DNA of 64,000 nucleotides from contig NZ_JADEYQ010000002.1 in assembly GCF_022627575.1 (NCBI RefSeq), positions 1 through 64,000 of the forward strand, written 5' to 3'. Positions within the stretch are counted from its first letter, which is position 1. Each line of letters begins with the position of its first letter. Made by a program: the position numbers and the translations under genes. This DNA comes from Sphingobacterium rhinopitheci. Its GTDB lineage: Bacteria; Bacteroidota; Bacteroidia; Sphingobacteriales; Sphingobacteriaceae. The notes under the pieces were generated by a model. That model had not been told where the DNA came from. It saw only the letters and a program-made list of their open reading frames with translations, and ran no database searches. Positions 36,584 through 45,282 of this stretch are shown piece by piece.

Positions 36584-39500
36584 TTATTTTAGTTTAGCTA
36601 ATTTTTCTTTAGCTGTTTTCAACACTCCGTCTTCTTTATTTTCGTAATTATCAATTACGCTCTCTAAAGTAGCTTTAGCTTGGAATTTATCCCCTTTGCC
36701 TACATAGGCATCAGACATCAATATAAAACCTTTACCCACCCAGAAATCATAAGATGAGAATGAATTTGATATATCAAAAGCAGATTCAATAGCCTTGTCA
36801 TACTGTTTAGCTTTCAATTGTTGCTCTGCGACTAAATATCGAGCTTCTGCACCCGTTTCTGTTTTAGATTTTAAGGCTGCTAAATTCAGCTCTTTAGTAG
36901 CATCAGCTGCCTTATTAGTTGCTAAATAAACTTTAGCAGCATATAAATGAGCGAGACCGATTTCCTCTTGAGAAGCCTTTTCGTATTCTTTTAATAATTT
37001 AGCATAATTAAGGGCTTCAACATAATTATTAATATTATAGTAGCTAATTAAAAGATTTTTGATGGCGAAGCCGTAATTTTCTTTGTATTCGGAAGTAAGC
37101 TCTAATTTTTTCAATACCTGAACAGCCTCATTATATGCTTTTTTTCTTAAATGCAATTTAGAAACGCTTAATAAAGTACGCTCTGTATACGCAGATGTCC
37201 AGTCATTCATGATAATATTAAAATCATGAAGCGCTTCCTCATCTTTACCTAAATTAGCATTACTCTCTGCACGAATAAAACGCGCAAATTTTTCATTGAT
37301 AGGCTTAGGATATTTATCAAAATAAGCATTAACGCCTTCTACAGCACCTTGCCAATTTCCACGTTCAAACAAATTGCGTGCTATTCCAAAATTATATGAA
37401 TCTTGCTCCGCAGTAGATAAGTCAGCGATATTGGTCGAACTAGCGTAACGGATATATCCTGTAGCATCATTATTGTCCAAATAAATATTTTCTATTGAAC
37501 GAATCGCCTGTTTAGCTTCATCCGTTGTCGCATACTGATCTACGACTTTTTGAAATGTAGATAAAGCTGCTGCATTATTATCTTGGTTATATTGTACCAA
37601 ACCGATCGTCAATAAAGCACGTGGCACATAGGAACTACGTGGATATTTTTCTACCATGCTTTGTAATCCAGCAATAGCCTTATCATATTGGTGCATCAAG
37701 AAATATGTATAAGGAATTTCAAAAGCGACATCATCAGCGTAATTAGATTTTGGATATTTGCTAATTACGGAGTTTAAGGTTGCTATTTTTGTATCATTAT
37801 CCCCTTGTAAGCCTTGAATAATACCACGTTGGAATAATGCATAATCTTGGCTTTGCGCATTTGCACTAATTAATCTGTCGTAATAAGCTAATGCTTTACC
37901 GTAATTTTTGGTGGCAAAATATGAATCTGCTAATCGTGCTACTGCATCATTACGTGTATTCAATTCGATACCATCTTTACCAGCACCAGCAAGGAATCTT
38001 TCAAAATAATTTGCTGCAGTATTATAATTATCATTACGGAAAGCTGCATATGCTAAGGCATAATTTGCATAATGATATACATCAGTTTTGCGTGCTCCAG
38101 GCAATTGTAAGAATTTATTGAACGTTAATGTCGCCTCTTTATACTTACGTACTTCGTACATAGCCTCGGCTTTCCAATAGTTAGACATAGCGTATAACTC
38201 CTCGTCATAGCGATTTTCTTCTGAACGCATGAACATAGAGATTGCATTTTCAAAAGCGCGTTCATTATAGAATTCTAACGCTCTATAGTAAGTTACTTTT
38301 TGATAAGCAGTCTTCGCTTCCTTTGAATTACGCGGAATATTCTCTAACACATCAACCGCAGCACGGTAATTTTTAGTACTTACTAATACTTCAGCCAGCA
38401 ATGTGTTAGCTTCTTCTTTTCTTGTCGTTGATCTATACGTATTCAAATACTCTTGAATAGCATCCAATGCTACCTGATGAAATTCTAATTCGTATGACAA
38501 TTTAGCATAATTAAACAAACCTTCTTCTTTCAACTGAGGATCAAAATCTAATTTTGAAGCACGGAAGAAAGCATTACGCGCACTTTGTTTATTGCCAGTT
38601 TTTATAAATGCATCACCTAATGTAATCATTGCACTTTGGTAATATGCATCTGGTTCGGTCAATTTTTCTAACTCTTGAATGGCTTTAGGATAATCTTTCA
38701 GACGGTAAGCAATATAACCTATTTGGTAACTATCTTGATTATTCTGTGTCTTGCCCTGATCTAAAGCTTGAAATTTATCATAATAGTCTTTTGACAATGC
38801 CAAATCACCTTTGATGAAGTACGTCGCCGCAATGATACGAAACATATCCGTTTCATGTTCTTGTTTAGTCGTTTTCAAAATAGGCAAAGCATAACTCAAT
38901 ACATCGTCATAACGCTTATCTAAGAAATACAAAGCTGTAATATAATATGGATAAGAATTTTCAAAAGTCTTCGATCCATTTAAGCGTTCAAACTCATTCA
39001 ATGCTGTCTTATACTCGGCATCCAAATAGCATAAATAAGCGAAATAATAGATCGACGCTTCTTGATATTGGCTTCTTTCATCTTTTAGCTTATCAAACAA
39101 AGGCTTTGCCGCTTTGTAATCATTAGTCATGAAGTATGAATATCCTAATTTGAAACGGTATTCTTGACCTTCAGCACCTGCTAGATTATTAGCATCGATC
39201 TTAGTAAACCAGGCTATAGCTGCAGGATAATCCTTCTTAGCATAATAAGAACGACCTATTTGAAAATATGCCGCTTTAGCATTAGCACTTGCAGGAAAAT
39301 CTTTGATATATTTCAACAGTTGTGACTCTGCATTGGTATCATCTAATTCCAATGCACATACGGCTTGATAAAAGCGTACATTCTCCTTGATTAACAACAA
39401 CTCTTCTGTTTCATCTAGCTGTAAAGACGTCTTTGTACGAAGTTCTTCGACTCGATCAAATTGCTTTGCTGCCGAGCCAAACTTTCCTCTCTCAAATAAT

Positions 39501-39613
39501 TCTAAACCGGATTTATAGGCTCTATTAATATCTTGCCAAGCTGTTTGTTGACCAAAAGCTGTCACCGACATCAAACTTAAAGCTACACCGATACCATATA
39601 TTTTTTTGTACAT
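36584..39613 (-). CDS. large periplasmic tetratricopeptide-repeat protein
   Basis: A 1009-residue protein with a signal peptide (about 1-22, ending TAFGQ) and then TPR/Sel1-like helical repeats over nearly its full length. Examples are KAAYFQIGRSYYAKKDYPAA, YQIGYIAYRLKDYPKAIQEL and RNDAVARLADSYFATKNYGK. TPR arrays are protein-interaction scaffolds, and similar BamD/YbgF-like repeats serve Tol-Pal and outer-membrane assembly. It is the first gene of the operon ending in exbB-exbD-tonB-folC. No clear -7 box was found upstream on the minus strand; 39614-39893 contains no other gene. Confidence 0.88.
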   Translation of the reverse strand: MYKKIYGIGVALSLMSVTAFGQQTAWQDINRAYKSGLELFERGKFGSAAKQFDRVEELRTKTSLQLDETEELLLIKENVRFYQAVCALELDDTNAESQLLKYIKDFPASANAKAAYFQIGRSYYAKKDYPAAIAWFTKIDANNLAGAEGQEYRFKLGYSYFMTNDYKAAKPLFDKLKDERSQYQEASIYYFAYLCYLDAEYKTALNEFERLNGSKTFENSYPYYITALYFLDKRYDDVLSYALPILKTTKQEHETDMFRIIAATYFIKGDLALSKDYYDKFQALDQGKTQNNQDSYQIGYIAYRLKDYPKAIQELEKLTEPDAYYQSAMITLGDAFIKTGNKQSARNAFFRASKLDFDPQLKEEGLFNYAKLSYELEFHQVALDAIQEYLNTYRSTTRKEEANTLLAEVLVSTKNYRAAVDVLENIPRNSKEAKTAYQKVTYYRALEFYNERAFENAISMFMRSEENRYDEELYAMSNYWKAEAMYEVRKYKEATLTFNKFLQLPGARKTDVYHYANYALAYAAFRNDNYNTAANYFERFLAGAGKDGIELNTRNDAVARLADSYFATKNYGKALAYYDRLISANAQSQDYALFQRGIIQGLQGDNDTKIATLNSVISKYPKSNYADDVAFEIPYTYFLMHQYDKAIAGLQSMVEKYPRSSYVPRALLTIGLVQYNQDNNAAALSTFQKVVDQYATTDEAKQAIRSIENIYLDNNDATGYIRYASSTNIADLSTAEQDSYNFGIARNLFERGNWQGAVEGVNAYFDKYPKPINEKFARFIRAESNANLGKDEEALHDFNIIMNDWTSAYTERTLLSVSKLHLRKKAYNEAVQVLKKLELTSEYKENYGFAIKNLLISYYNINNYVEALNYAKLLKEYEKASQEEIGLAHLYAAKVYLATNKAADATKELNLAALKSKTETGAEARYLVAEQQLKAKQYDKAIESAFDISNSFSSYDFWVGKGFILMSDAYVGKGDKFQAKATLESVIDNYENKEDGVLKTAKEKLAKLK

Positions 39614-39893
39614 AGCAATATTTAAATCTTTTAATGTAATCTTTCTTTTCTAACTACTCAATTCTACACTAAAATGTTAGCTTTCGCTAAACACTATTCT
39701 TCAGGATACTAAATTAAATCTATAATCGCAAGTTTTCCTCAAAAGTTGTCAACATGTGTTAATAACTCCATCTTTTAACATTTTTTTAACACATCATATA
39801 ATCAATCTAATAAATTTATTATCCATCAAATGCAAAAAGAACATTGTCATTTCTTTACATTTGATTAAATCAGTATCTATTGAGGAAATAAAA

Positions 39894-41909
39894 ATGAATT
39901 TTATTGACAGTAAAAATAGCCTAGAGCTTCATACCATATTTGAAAAACATATATTAAACGGCGCCGAAAGTTATTTTGACTTCGCTATTGCATTGGGCAA
40001 TTACTATAGACAAGACAGCAAAAATTGGGAGGAGGAAATCAATATTCATACACTCAACTTATTATTGAAAGAGAACGATAATTATAAAAGATTTCTCAAA
40101 GAGGTCTTAGATAAATTAATATCGGAAAAAGATTTCGATCAAATTATTTCTGACTCTGGTATTATAAATTATAGTGACTTTTTCTATGAAGTAAGAAAAC
40201 GAATTATAGAAAAAATATTGCCCTATCAACCAGCTCCAGACACGTTGGAATTTGTTTTAAATCAAATCTTCTACTCTGCAAAAGATCCAAAATGGATAAA
40301 TCAAATTCCGAAGAAACAATTGTATGAACTATTACAACTATTAGGCTATAAGACTTTTTATGATACGGAAACGAGCAATCATCCGTTCTACGAATTGATA
40401 TATGCAGTAGAGGTATTAACACAACGTGTTACAGGAAGAGCAATGGAGCCAGATATATGCAAGATGGTTCCTAATTCTAGAAATTTTGACAGCCCTTTTA
40501 TTGGTTTACAACGGGAAACGACTCTCTTCATTAACCAACTAAGAGAGCAAGATATACGTTATGTGCGATCCGATGATTTGAATTACAAACAACTATTTGT
40601 ACTCCTAAATCAGTGTGAAAAATATATAGATACGGCCTATAGTAATGCGAACAAACTAGGTATCTCTATAAAAGTAAACCAATCCCTATTCAAAGTACGT
40701 CAGCAACTTCAAAGGATAAAAAAAGTATTGCCTTACCTAGCATTAGATAATAAAAATGAAGCATATGAAAAAAACATTGATTTCATCATCCTCTTAATCA
40801 CTATAAATTGTAATAAGACTGATGTTTCGAAGTTAATAAGAGAAAGTACACAATCTGTAGCTTACGAAATCACACAGCATAAAGCTAATACAGGAGAGCA
40901 TTATATCACAAGCACCAAAAAAGAATACATCAATATGCTATGGTCCGCTTGTGGCGGCGGACTTATAGTGGGTATTATGTGTATTATCAAATTACTACTA
41001 GGCAATGTAGAAACCAGTGAATTTGGTCATGCCTTTTTATACAGTATGAACTATTCCATAGGCTTTATAGCAATCTATCTATTGGGTGGAACACTAGCCA
41101 CCAAGCAACCATCCATGACCGCATCAGCCCTTGCTAGTTCATTAGAAAGAAATGTGAATACAAATGAAGGCATTGCCCATAGATATTGGTCATTTGCCAC
41201 TTTTGTATCTCAAGTTTCTCGTTCTCAATTTATCGCTTTTATAGGTAATATTTTTGTAGCATTTCCTATTGCGCTATTCCTTATATGGGGTATTGACAAA
41301 TTATTAACGATCAATATAGCAGCAAGCAAATGGCAGCATCTACTGCATGACTTGGACCCTATAGATTCACCGGCAATATTCCATGCGTCTATTGCAGGGA
41401 TATTTTTATTCCTCTCGGGCATAATTGCCGGCAATGTAGCTAATAGGGATAAGTTCAACGCTGTTTATTATCGTATCCAACAACATCCATTACTGAAGAA
41501 AATATTAGGCAAGGATAAAACAAACAAATTTGCGGAATGGTACAAGGACAAATGGGCCGGCGTAATTTCGAACTTTTGGTTTGGTGTATTTATGGGGTCA
41601 ACCGGAAGTATAGGTTTATTTCTAGGCCTTGACATAGATATTAGACACATTACATTTGCCAGTGGCAATATAGCATTAGGTATTTTTGGAAGTGATAATC
41701 ATGCCCCTACAGAGATGATAACTTGGGCTATTATAGGTATGATAGTAATCGGATTTTTCAACTTCATTGTTAGCTTTACATTATCATTTTATTTGGCGAT
41801 GAAAGCGCGAAAAATAGAATATACAGAGATCTCACATATGTTTAGAGCAGTATGGACACTGTTCAAAATCAACCCAAAACAATTCTTCTTTCCTCCAAAA
41901 TCTAGCTAA
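39894..41909 (+). CDS. PF10136-type membrane protein (annotated 'site-specific recombinase')
   Basis: About 671 residues from ATG 39894. The frame is open to 39756, but a -7 box TACATTTG (39856-39863) and a purine-rich TGAGGAAATAAAA precede the later ATG. The N-terminal half is helical and soluble. The C-terminal half has about six to seven hydrophobic segments (from about residue 345, LWSACGGGLIVGIMCIIKLL). The overall layout fits the PF10136 family, named for a gonococcal recombinase, but no catalytic tyrosine or serine recombinase motif is visible. The real role is probably a membrane function and is unknown. It ends at a shared terminator with pyrB. Confidence 0.75.
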   Translation: MNFIDSKNSLELHTIFEKHILNGAESYFDFAIALGNYYRQDSKNWEEEINIHTLNLLLKENDNYKRFLKEVLDKLISEKDFDQIISDSGIINYSDFFYEVRKRIIEKILPYQPAPDTLEFVLNQIFYSAKDPKWINQIPKKQLYELLQLLGYKTFYDTETSNHPFYELIYAVEVLTQRVTGRAMEPDICKMVPNSRNFDSPFIGLQRETTLFINQLREQDIRYVRSDDLNYKQLFVLLNQCEKYIDTAYSNANKLGISIKVNQSLFKVRQQLQRIKKVLPYLALDNKNEAYEKNIDFIILLITINCNKTDVSKLIRESTQSVAYEITQHKANTGEHYITSTKKEYINMLWSACGGGLIVGIMCIIKLLLGNVETSEFGHAFLYSMNYSIGFIAIYLLGGTLATKQPSMTASALASSLERNVNTNEGIAHRYWSFATFVSQVSRSQFIAFIGNIFVAFPIALFLIWGIDKLLTINIAASKWQHLLHDLDPIDSPAIFHASIAGIFLFLSGIIAGNVANRDKFNAVYYRIQQHPLLKKILGKDKTNKFAEWYKDKWAGVISNFWFGVFMGSTGSIGLFLGLDIDIRHITFASGNIALGIFGSDNHAPTEMITWAIIGMIVIGFFNFIVSFTLSFYLAMKARKIEYTEISHMFRAVWTLFKINPKQFFFPPKSS

Positions 41910-41911
41910 AA

Positions 41912-41948
41912 AACAAAGGCCTTGATCTACTAAATCAAGGCCTTTGTT
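41912..41948. terminator. bidirectional terminator
   Basis: AACAAAGGCCTTGAT (41912-41926) pairs with 41934-41948, with A-rich and T-rich flanks, between convergent genes. Confidence 0.88.
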
Positions 41949-41966
41949 AAACTAATAAATATCTTG

Positions 41967-42905
41967 TTAACCGCGTTTGCCAGCCAATAAATATAATACG
42001 GCCATACGTACCGCAACACCATTCTCCACCTGATCAAGAATGATAGAATGCTTACTATCAGCTACATCCGAAGTAATCTCTACCCCCCTATTAATAGGAC
42101 CTGGATGCATAATCGTAATTTCCTTATCTAAAGAATCTAAAATCTCCTTATTCAAGCCATATAACATAGAATATTCACGCAAAGAAGGGAAATATGCTAT
42201 ATCTTGACGCTCTAACTGAATACGTAGCATATTAGCAACATCACACCAATTCAATGCTTTCATCAAGTCGTGTTCTACTTTTACACCTAATGAAGATATA
42301 TACTTCGGAATCAATGTTGTAGGCCCACACACCATTACTTCAGCACCTTGTTTTTGCAAACAAAGGATATTAGACAAGGCTACTCTAGAGTGTAACACAT
42401 CACCAATAATAGCAACCTTGCGACCTGCTACATCACCATAGCGCTCACGTATGGAAAAAGAATCCAATAATGCTTGCGTAGGATGCTCATGTGCACCATC
42501 ACCAGCATTGACAATTTGTGCATTAACATGTTTACTCAAAAATATACCTGCTCCTGCATAAGGGTGACGCATCACAATCATATCAACTTTCATCGCCAAT
42601 ATATTGTTAACAGTATCAATTAGCGTTTCACCTTTACTTACCGAAGAAGAAGATGCTGCAAAATTGATCGTATCAGCAGATAGTCTTTTTTCTGCTAACT
42701 CAAACGATAAACGTGTACGAGTTGAATTTTCAAAAAATACGTTAGCTATTGTAATATCACGTAATGAGGGTACTTTCTTAATAGGTCTATTTAATACGTC
42801 TTTAAAATTCTTTGCCGTATTTAATATAAGTTGAATATCATTTTCAGTTAGGTCTTTAATTCCCAATAAGTGGCGTGTACTTAACTGCTCTGTAATTGCT
42901 GACAT
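41967..42905 (-). CDS. pyrB: aspartate carbamoyltransferase catalytic chain
   Basis: A 312-residue enzyme making N-carbamoyl-L-aspartate in pyrimidine synthesis. The carbamoyl-phosphate motif STRTRLSFE (about 56-64), HPYAGAG, DGAHEHPTQALLD (about 137-149) and MHPGPINRG (about 270-278) are all present. It is preceded 26 bases upstream by pyrR, giving a pyrR-pyrB operon as in many bacteria. No pyrI regulatory subunit gene is next to it. Confidence 0.95.
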   Translation of the reverse strand: MSAITEQLSTRHLLGIKDLTENDIQLILNTAKNFKDVLNRPIKKVPSLRDITIANVFFENSTRTRLSFELAEKRLSADTINFAASSSSVSKGETLIDTVNNILAMKVDMIVMRHPYAGAGIFLSKHVNAQIVNAGDGAHEHPTQALLDSFSIRERYGDVAGRKVAIIGDVLHSRVALSNILCLQKQGAEVMVCGPTTLIPKYISSLGVKVEHDLMKALNWCDVANMLRIQLERQDIAYFPSLREYSMLYGLNKEILDSLDKEITIMHPGPINRGVEITSDVADSKHSIILDQVENGVAVRMAVLYLLAGKRG

Positions 42906-42931
42906 GGTGTAATATTTTTCGCTTGAAAAAC

Positions 42932-43477
42932 TTATTTCTTCTCTGTTATTAAAACTATACTATCTTCTTTGTCTATCTCCTCCCAACTGACAATTACTTT
43001 CTGCGAATCTATCGAATCTACCTGAATCCCAATATAATCCGGCTGAATAGGGATTTGTCTGGAGAATCGACGATCTACCAGGACCAAAAGCTCAATTTTC
43101 TGGGAGCGCCCGAAAGCTTGAATAGCGTCCATTGCTGAACGTATTGTACGACCTGTCCATAAAACGTCATCAATAAAAATAACCGTTTTGCCTTCAACAA
43201 TAAAATCAATCTGTGTACTATTGGCGAGTAAAGGTGTACTACCTTTCATTCTAAAATCATCTCGAAAGAATGTAATATCTAAAATACCTGTATCAACGTC
43301 TTTACCGATCATTTGTTTTAGTTCTTTGGCTATACGCTTCGCCAAATAGGTACCTCTCGGCTGAATACCGACAAAGGCTGCATTACTAAAATCACCATGA
43401 TTTTCAATTAATTGTTGACACAATCGCTTGATTGTTATTTGAAACTTAGGACCGTCTAATAAAATAGATTGTTTCAT
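42932..43477 (-). CDS. pyrR: PyrR bifunctional pyrimidine regulator / uracil phosphoribosyltransferase
   Basis: A 181-residue type I phosphoribosyltransferase. The PRPP motif VIFIDDVLWTGRTIRSAMDA (about 95-114) and FVGIQPRGTYLAKRIA are visible. In Gram-positive bacteria PyrR controls pyr mRNA attenuation. Here it leads pyrB, and a role as regulator or UPRTase is plausible, but I see no PyrR-binding anti-antiterminator in the short leader. A -7 box TATTTTTG lies at 43501-43494 on the minus strand. Confidence 0.92.
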   Translation of the reverse strand: MKQSILLDGPKFQITIKRLCQQLIENHGDFSNAAFVGIQPRGTYLAKRIAKELKQMIGKDVDTGILDITFFRDDFRMKGSTPLLANSTQIDFIVEGKTVIFIDDVLWTGRTIRSAMDAIQAFGRSQKIELLVLVDRRFSRQIPIQPDYIGIQVDSIDSQKVIVSWEEIDKEDSIVLITEKK

Positions 43478-43540
43478 TATTGGAATATTTAAACAAAAAT
43501 AGACTTTTTTTTATAAAAAATAAATGATTTTAACCAAAAA

Positions 43541-43568
43541 AAGGCTCTTCAATTTTTCGAAGAGCCTT
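43541..43568 (-). terminator. terminator of the susC-susD operon
   Basis: AAGGCTCTTC (43541-43550) pairs with GAAGAGCCTT (43559-43568). Read leftwards, it follows the susD stop and is followed by a T-run (complement of the A-run at 43535-43540). Confidence 0.8.
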
Positions 43569-43579
43569 ATTTCATTTAT

Positions 43580-45274
43580 TTAATAATTATTATTCTGTTC
43601 TAAACTAGTATTAACTTCCGTTTCTAATCTTGGAATTGGCCACACATAATCTCTATCCTTATTAAAAATACGATTTTCAATAATACGCATTTCTGCCTTA
43701 TTACGGACATTGGTATAATCCGGAGTACCATTAGCATCAATTTCTGGAGGATTAGACAACCATCCATTACGAATTCTACCCAATAATGGACCATTCATGA
43801 CCTCGTGTGCAATACCCCAACGGCGAATATCAAACCATCTCAATCCCTCTCCTGACAATTCATATTTACGTTCTTTGCGTACTATTGATCGCATTTGATC
43901 AATGGACTTACCTTTGGTGATAATAGGCATATTCACGTTAGGCCTTTGACGAATTTCATTAATAGCATCATATACCGAGTCGTCAATTTCTCCCAATTCA
44001 ACTTTAGCTTCTACATAATTCAATAGCACTTCGGCATATCTAATAAGAATAGTATTCAATTCAGATTTTGTTCTATCAGGACGATCCAATTCATCGGTAT
44101 ATTTGCGCCACAGGAACCCCGAAAAAGTACTATAAGCATTGGTCGCATCCGTATTATTCACACGAACAGCAGACCCTGATGAATAATCCCAAGTACGCAA
44201 ACTATCGGGATGAGTTTCGAACACGGTCCCCCATAGTAAAGATTGTGGTAATACAATAGTTTGTGCCAATCGAGGATCTCTATTTTCAAAAGGCTTATTC
44301 ACATTATATAAAGTTGATTTGTCTATGCTAAGACCATCAGTACATTCATATGAATCAATCAAAGATTGGACAGGGATTTTATTAGAAAAACCACCTAAAT
44401 ATCTTGATAAATATTGGGATGGAATACCCTGAATCTTATCTAAAGCTTTATTATATTGTGTCGCTAAAATAATCTCTTTAGAATTTTCACCACTATAGGT
44501 AAACAATTCGCCAAAATTTGGATTTAATTCATAATGATTTAAATCCATTAATGCTTTAGCAGCAGAGACAGATTTAGCCCATTTTTTGTTAAACAACGCT
44601 GCACGAGAAGCTAATGCTAATGCTGCACCCCTCGATATCCGCCCAGTATTCTCAGCACTTATGGTAATAGGTAATTTAGTGGTGATATCATCCAATTCGT
44701 TCAATATAAAGTCATTGACCTCTTCCTTGGTCGACTTTGGTACATTTGCCTCAGAAAGATTTAAGGTTCGAGTAATCAGCGGTACTCCACCAAATAACTC
44801 ATTCAAATAGAAGTAATAATAAGCACGCAAAAAACGAACTTCACTAATTCTTGTATCTAGCTTTTCTGCTGGTACAACTAAAGCTAATTGATTAGCCTTG
44901 TCTAGAATAGCATTACATCGACTTATGCCTGCATAAAGGAGAGACCAATAATTTGAAGTGAATGTATTATTTACATCCGCCAGCCCACCGCCTAATTTTT
45001 GTAAGTCATTGGTATTTCTTTCCCAAGCTATATCAGAGGCATAATCTATTGCAAATGCAAAAGGAAGGGGAGCTACACTTGGATTGCTATATAACGTATT
45101 ATAAGCACCTATTACAGCCATATCTAACTGATCTTCATTCGTTAGAAAGGTATCACTAGATGGGCTATCTGTAGGATAGCGATTCAAATAATCTTTGCTA
45201 CATGAAGCACTTAATAATCCTAGGATAAGTGCACAGCTATATAAATTTCTTTTCATTGTCATTGTCATTGTCAT
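43580..45274 (-). CDS. RagB/SusD family nutrient-binding lipoprotein
   Basis: A 564-residue SusD-like lipoprotein with lipobox LSASC and typical features RFLRAYYYFYLNELFGGVPL, ISRGAALALASRAALF and a C-terminal RKERKYELSGEGLRWFDIRRWG. It forms the lid that captures substrate over its SusC partner, whose gene ends 8 bases upstream. The N-terminus has four possible ATG codons, at 45274, 45268, 45262 and 45256, created by a hexanucleotide repeat. The innermost gives the most conventional signal peptide (MKRNLYSC...). Substrate is unknown; no glycosidase or peptidase lies next to the pair. Confidence 0.92.
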   Translation of the reverse strand: MTMTMTMKRNLYSCALILGLLSASCSKDYLNRYPTDSPSSDTFLTNEDQLDMAVIGAYNTLYSNPSVAPLPFAFAIDYASDIAWERNTNDLQKLGGGLADVNNTFTSNYWSLLYAGISRCNAILDKANQLALVVPAEKLDTRISEVRFLRAYYYFYLNELFGGVPLITRTLNLSEANVPKSTKEEVNDFILNELDDITTKLPITISAENTGRISRGAALALASRAALFNKKWAKSVSAAKALMDLNHYELNPNFGELFTYSGENSKEIILATQYNKALDKIQGIPSQYLSRYLGGFSNKIPVQSLIDSYECTDGLSIDKSTLYNVNKPFENRDPRLAQTIVLPQSLLWGTVFETHPDSLRTWDYSSGSAVRVNNTDATNAYSTFSGFLWRKYTDELDRPDRTKSELNTILIRYAEVLLNYVEAKVELGEIDDSVYDAINEIRQRPNVNMPIITKGKSIDQMRSIVRKERKYELSGEGLRWFDIRRWGIAHEVMNGPLLGRIRNGWLSNPPEIDANGTPDYTNVRNKAEMRIIENRIFNKDRDYVWPIPRLETEVNTSLEQNNNY

Positions 45275-45277
45275 TGT
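45254..45277 (-). repeat. tandem hexanucleotide repeat across the susD start codons
   Basis: On the plus strand CATTGT is repeated four times exactly. On the minus strand this is four ACAATG units that place four in-frame ATG codons at the start of the SusD gene, separated by ACA codons. Confidence 0.9.
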
Positions 45278-45282
45278 AAGTA

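Noticed and set aside
39894-41909. Mobile-element or integration site suggested by the 'site-specific recombinase' family name
   Set aside because: No recombinase catalytic motif, no flanking repeats and no attachment site; the protein looks like a membrane protein.
43478-43500. PyrR-dependent attenuator in the pyr leader
   Set aside because: The leader before pyrR is too short and shows no antiterminator/terminator pair; the hairpin at 43541-43568 belongs to the susD end.
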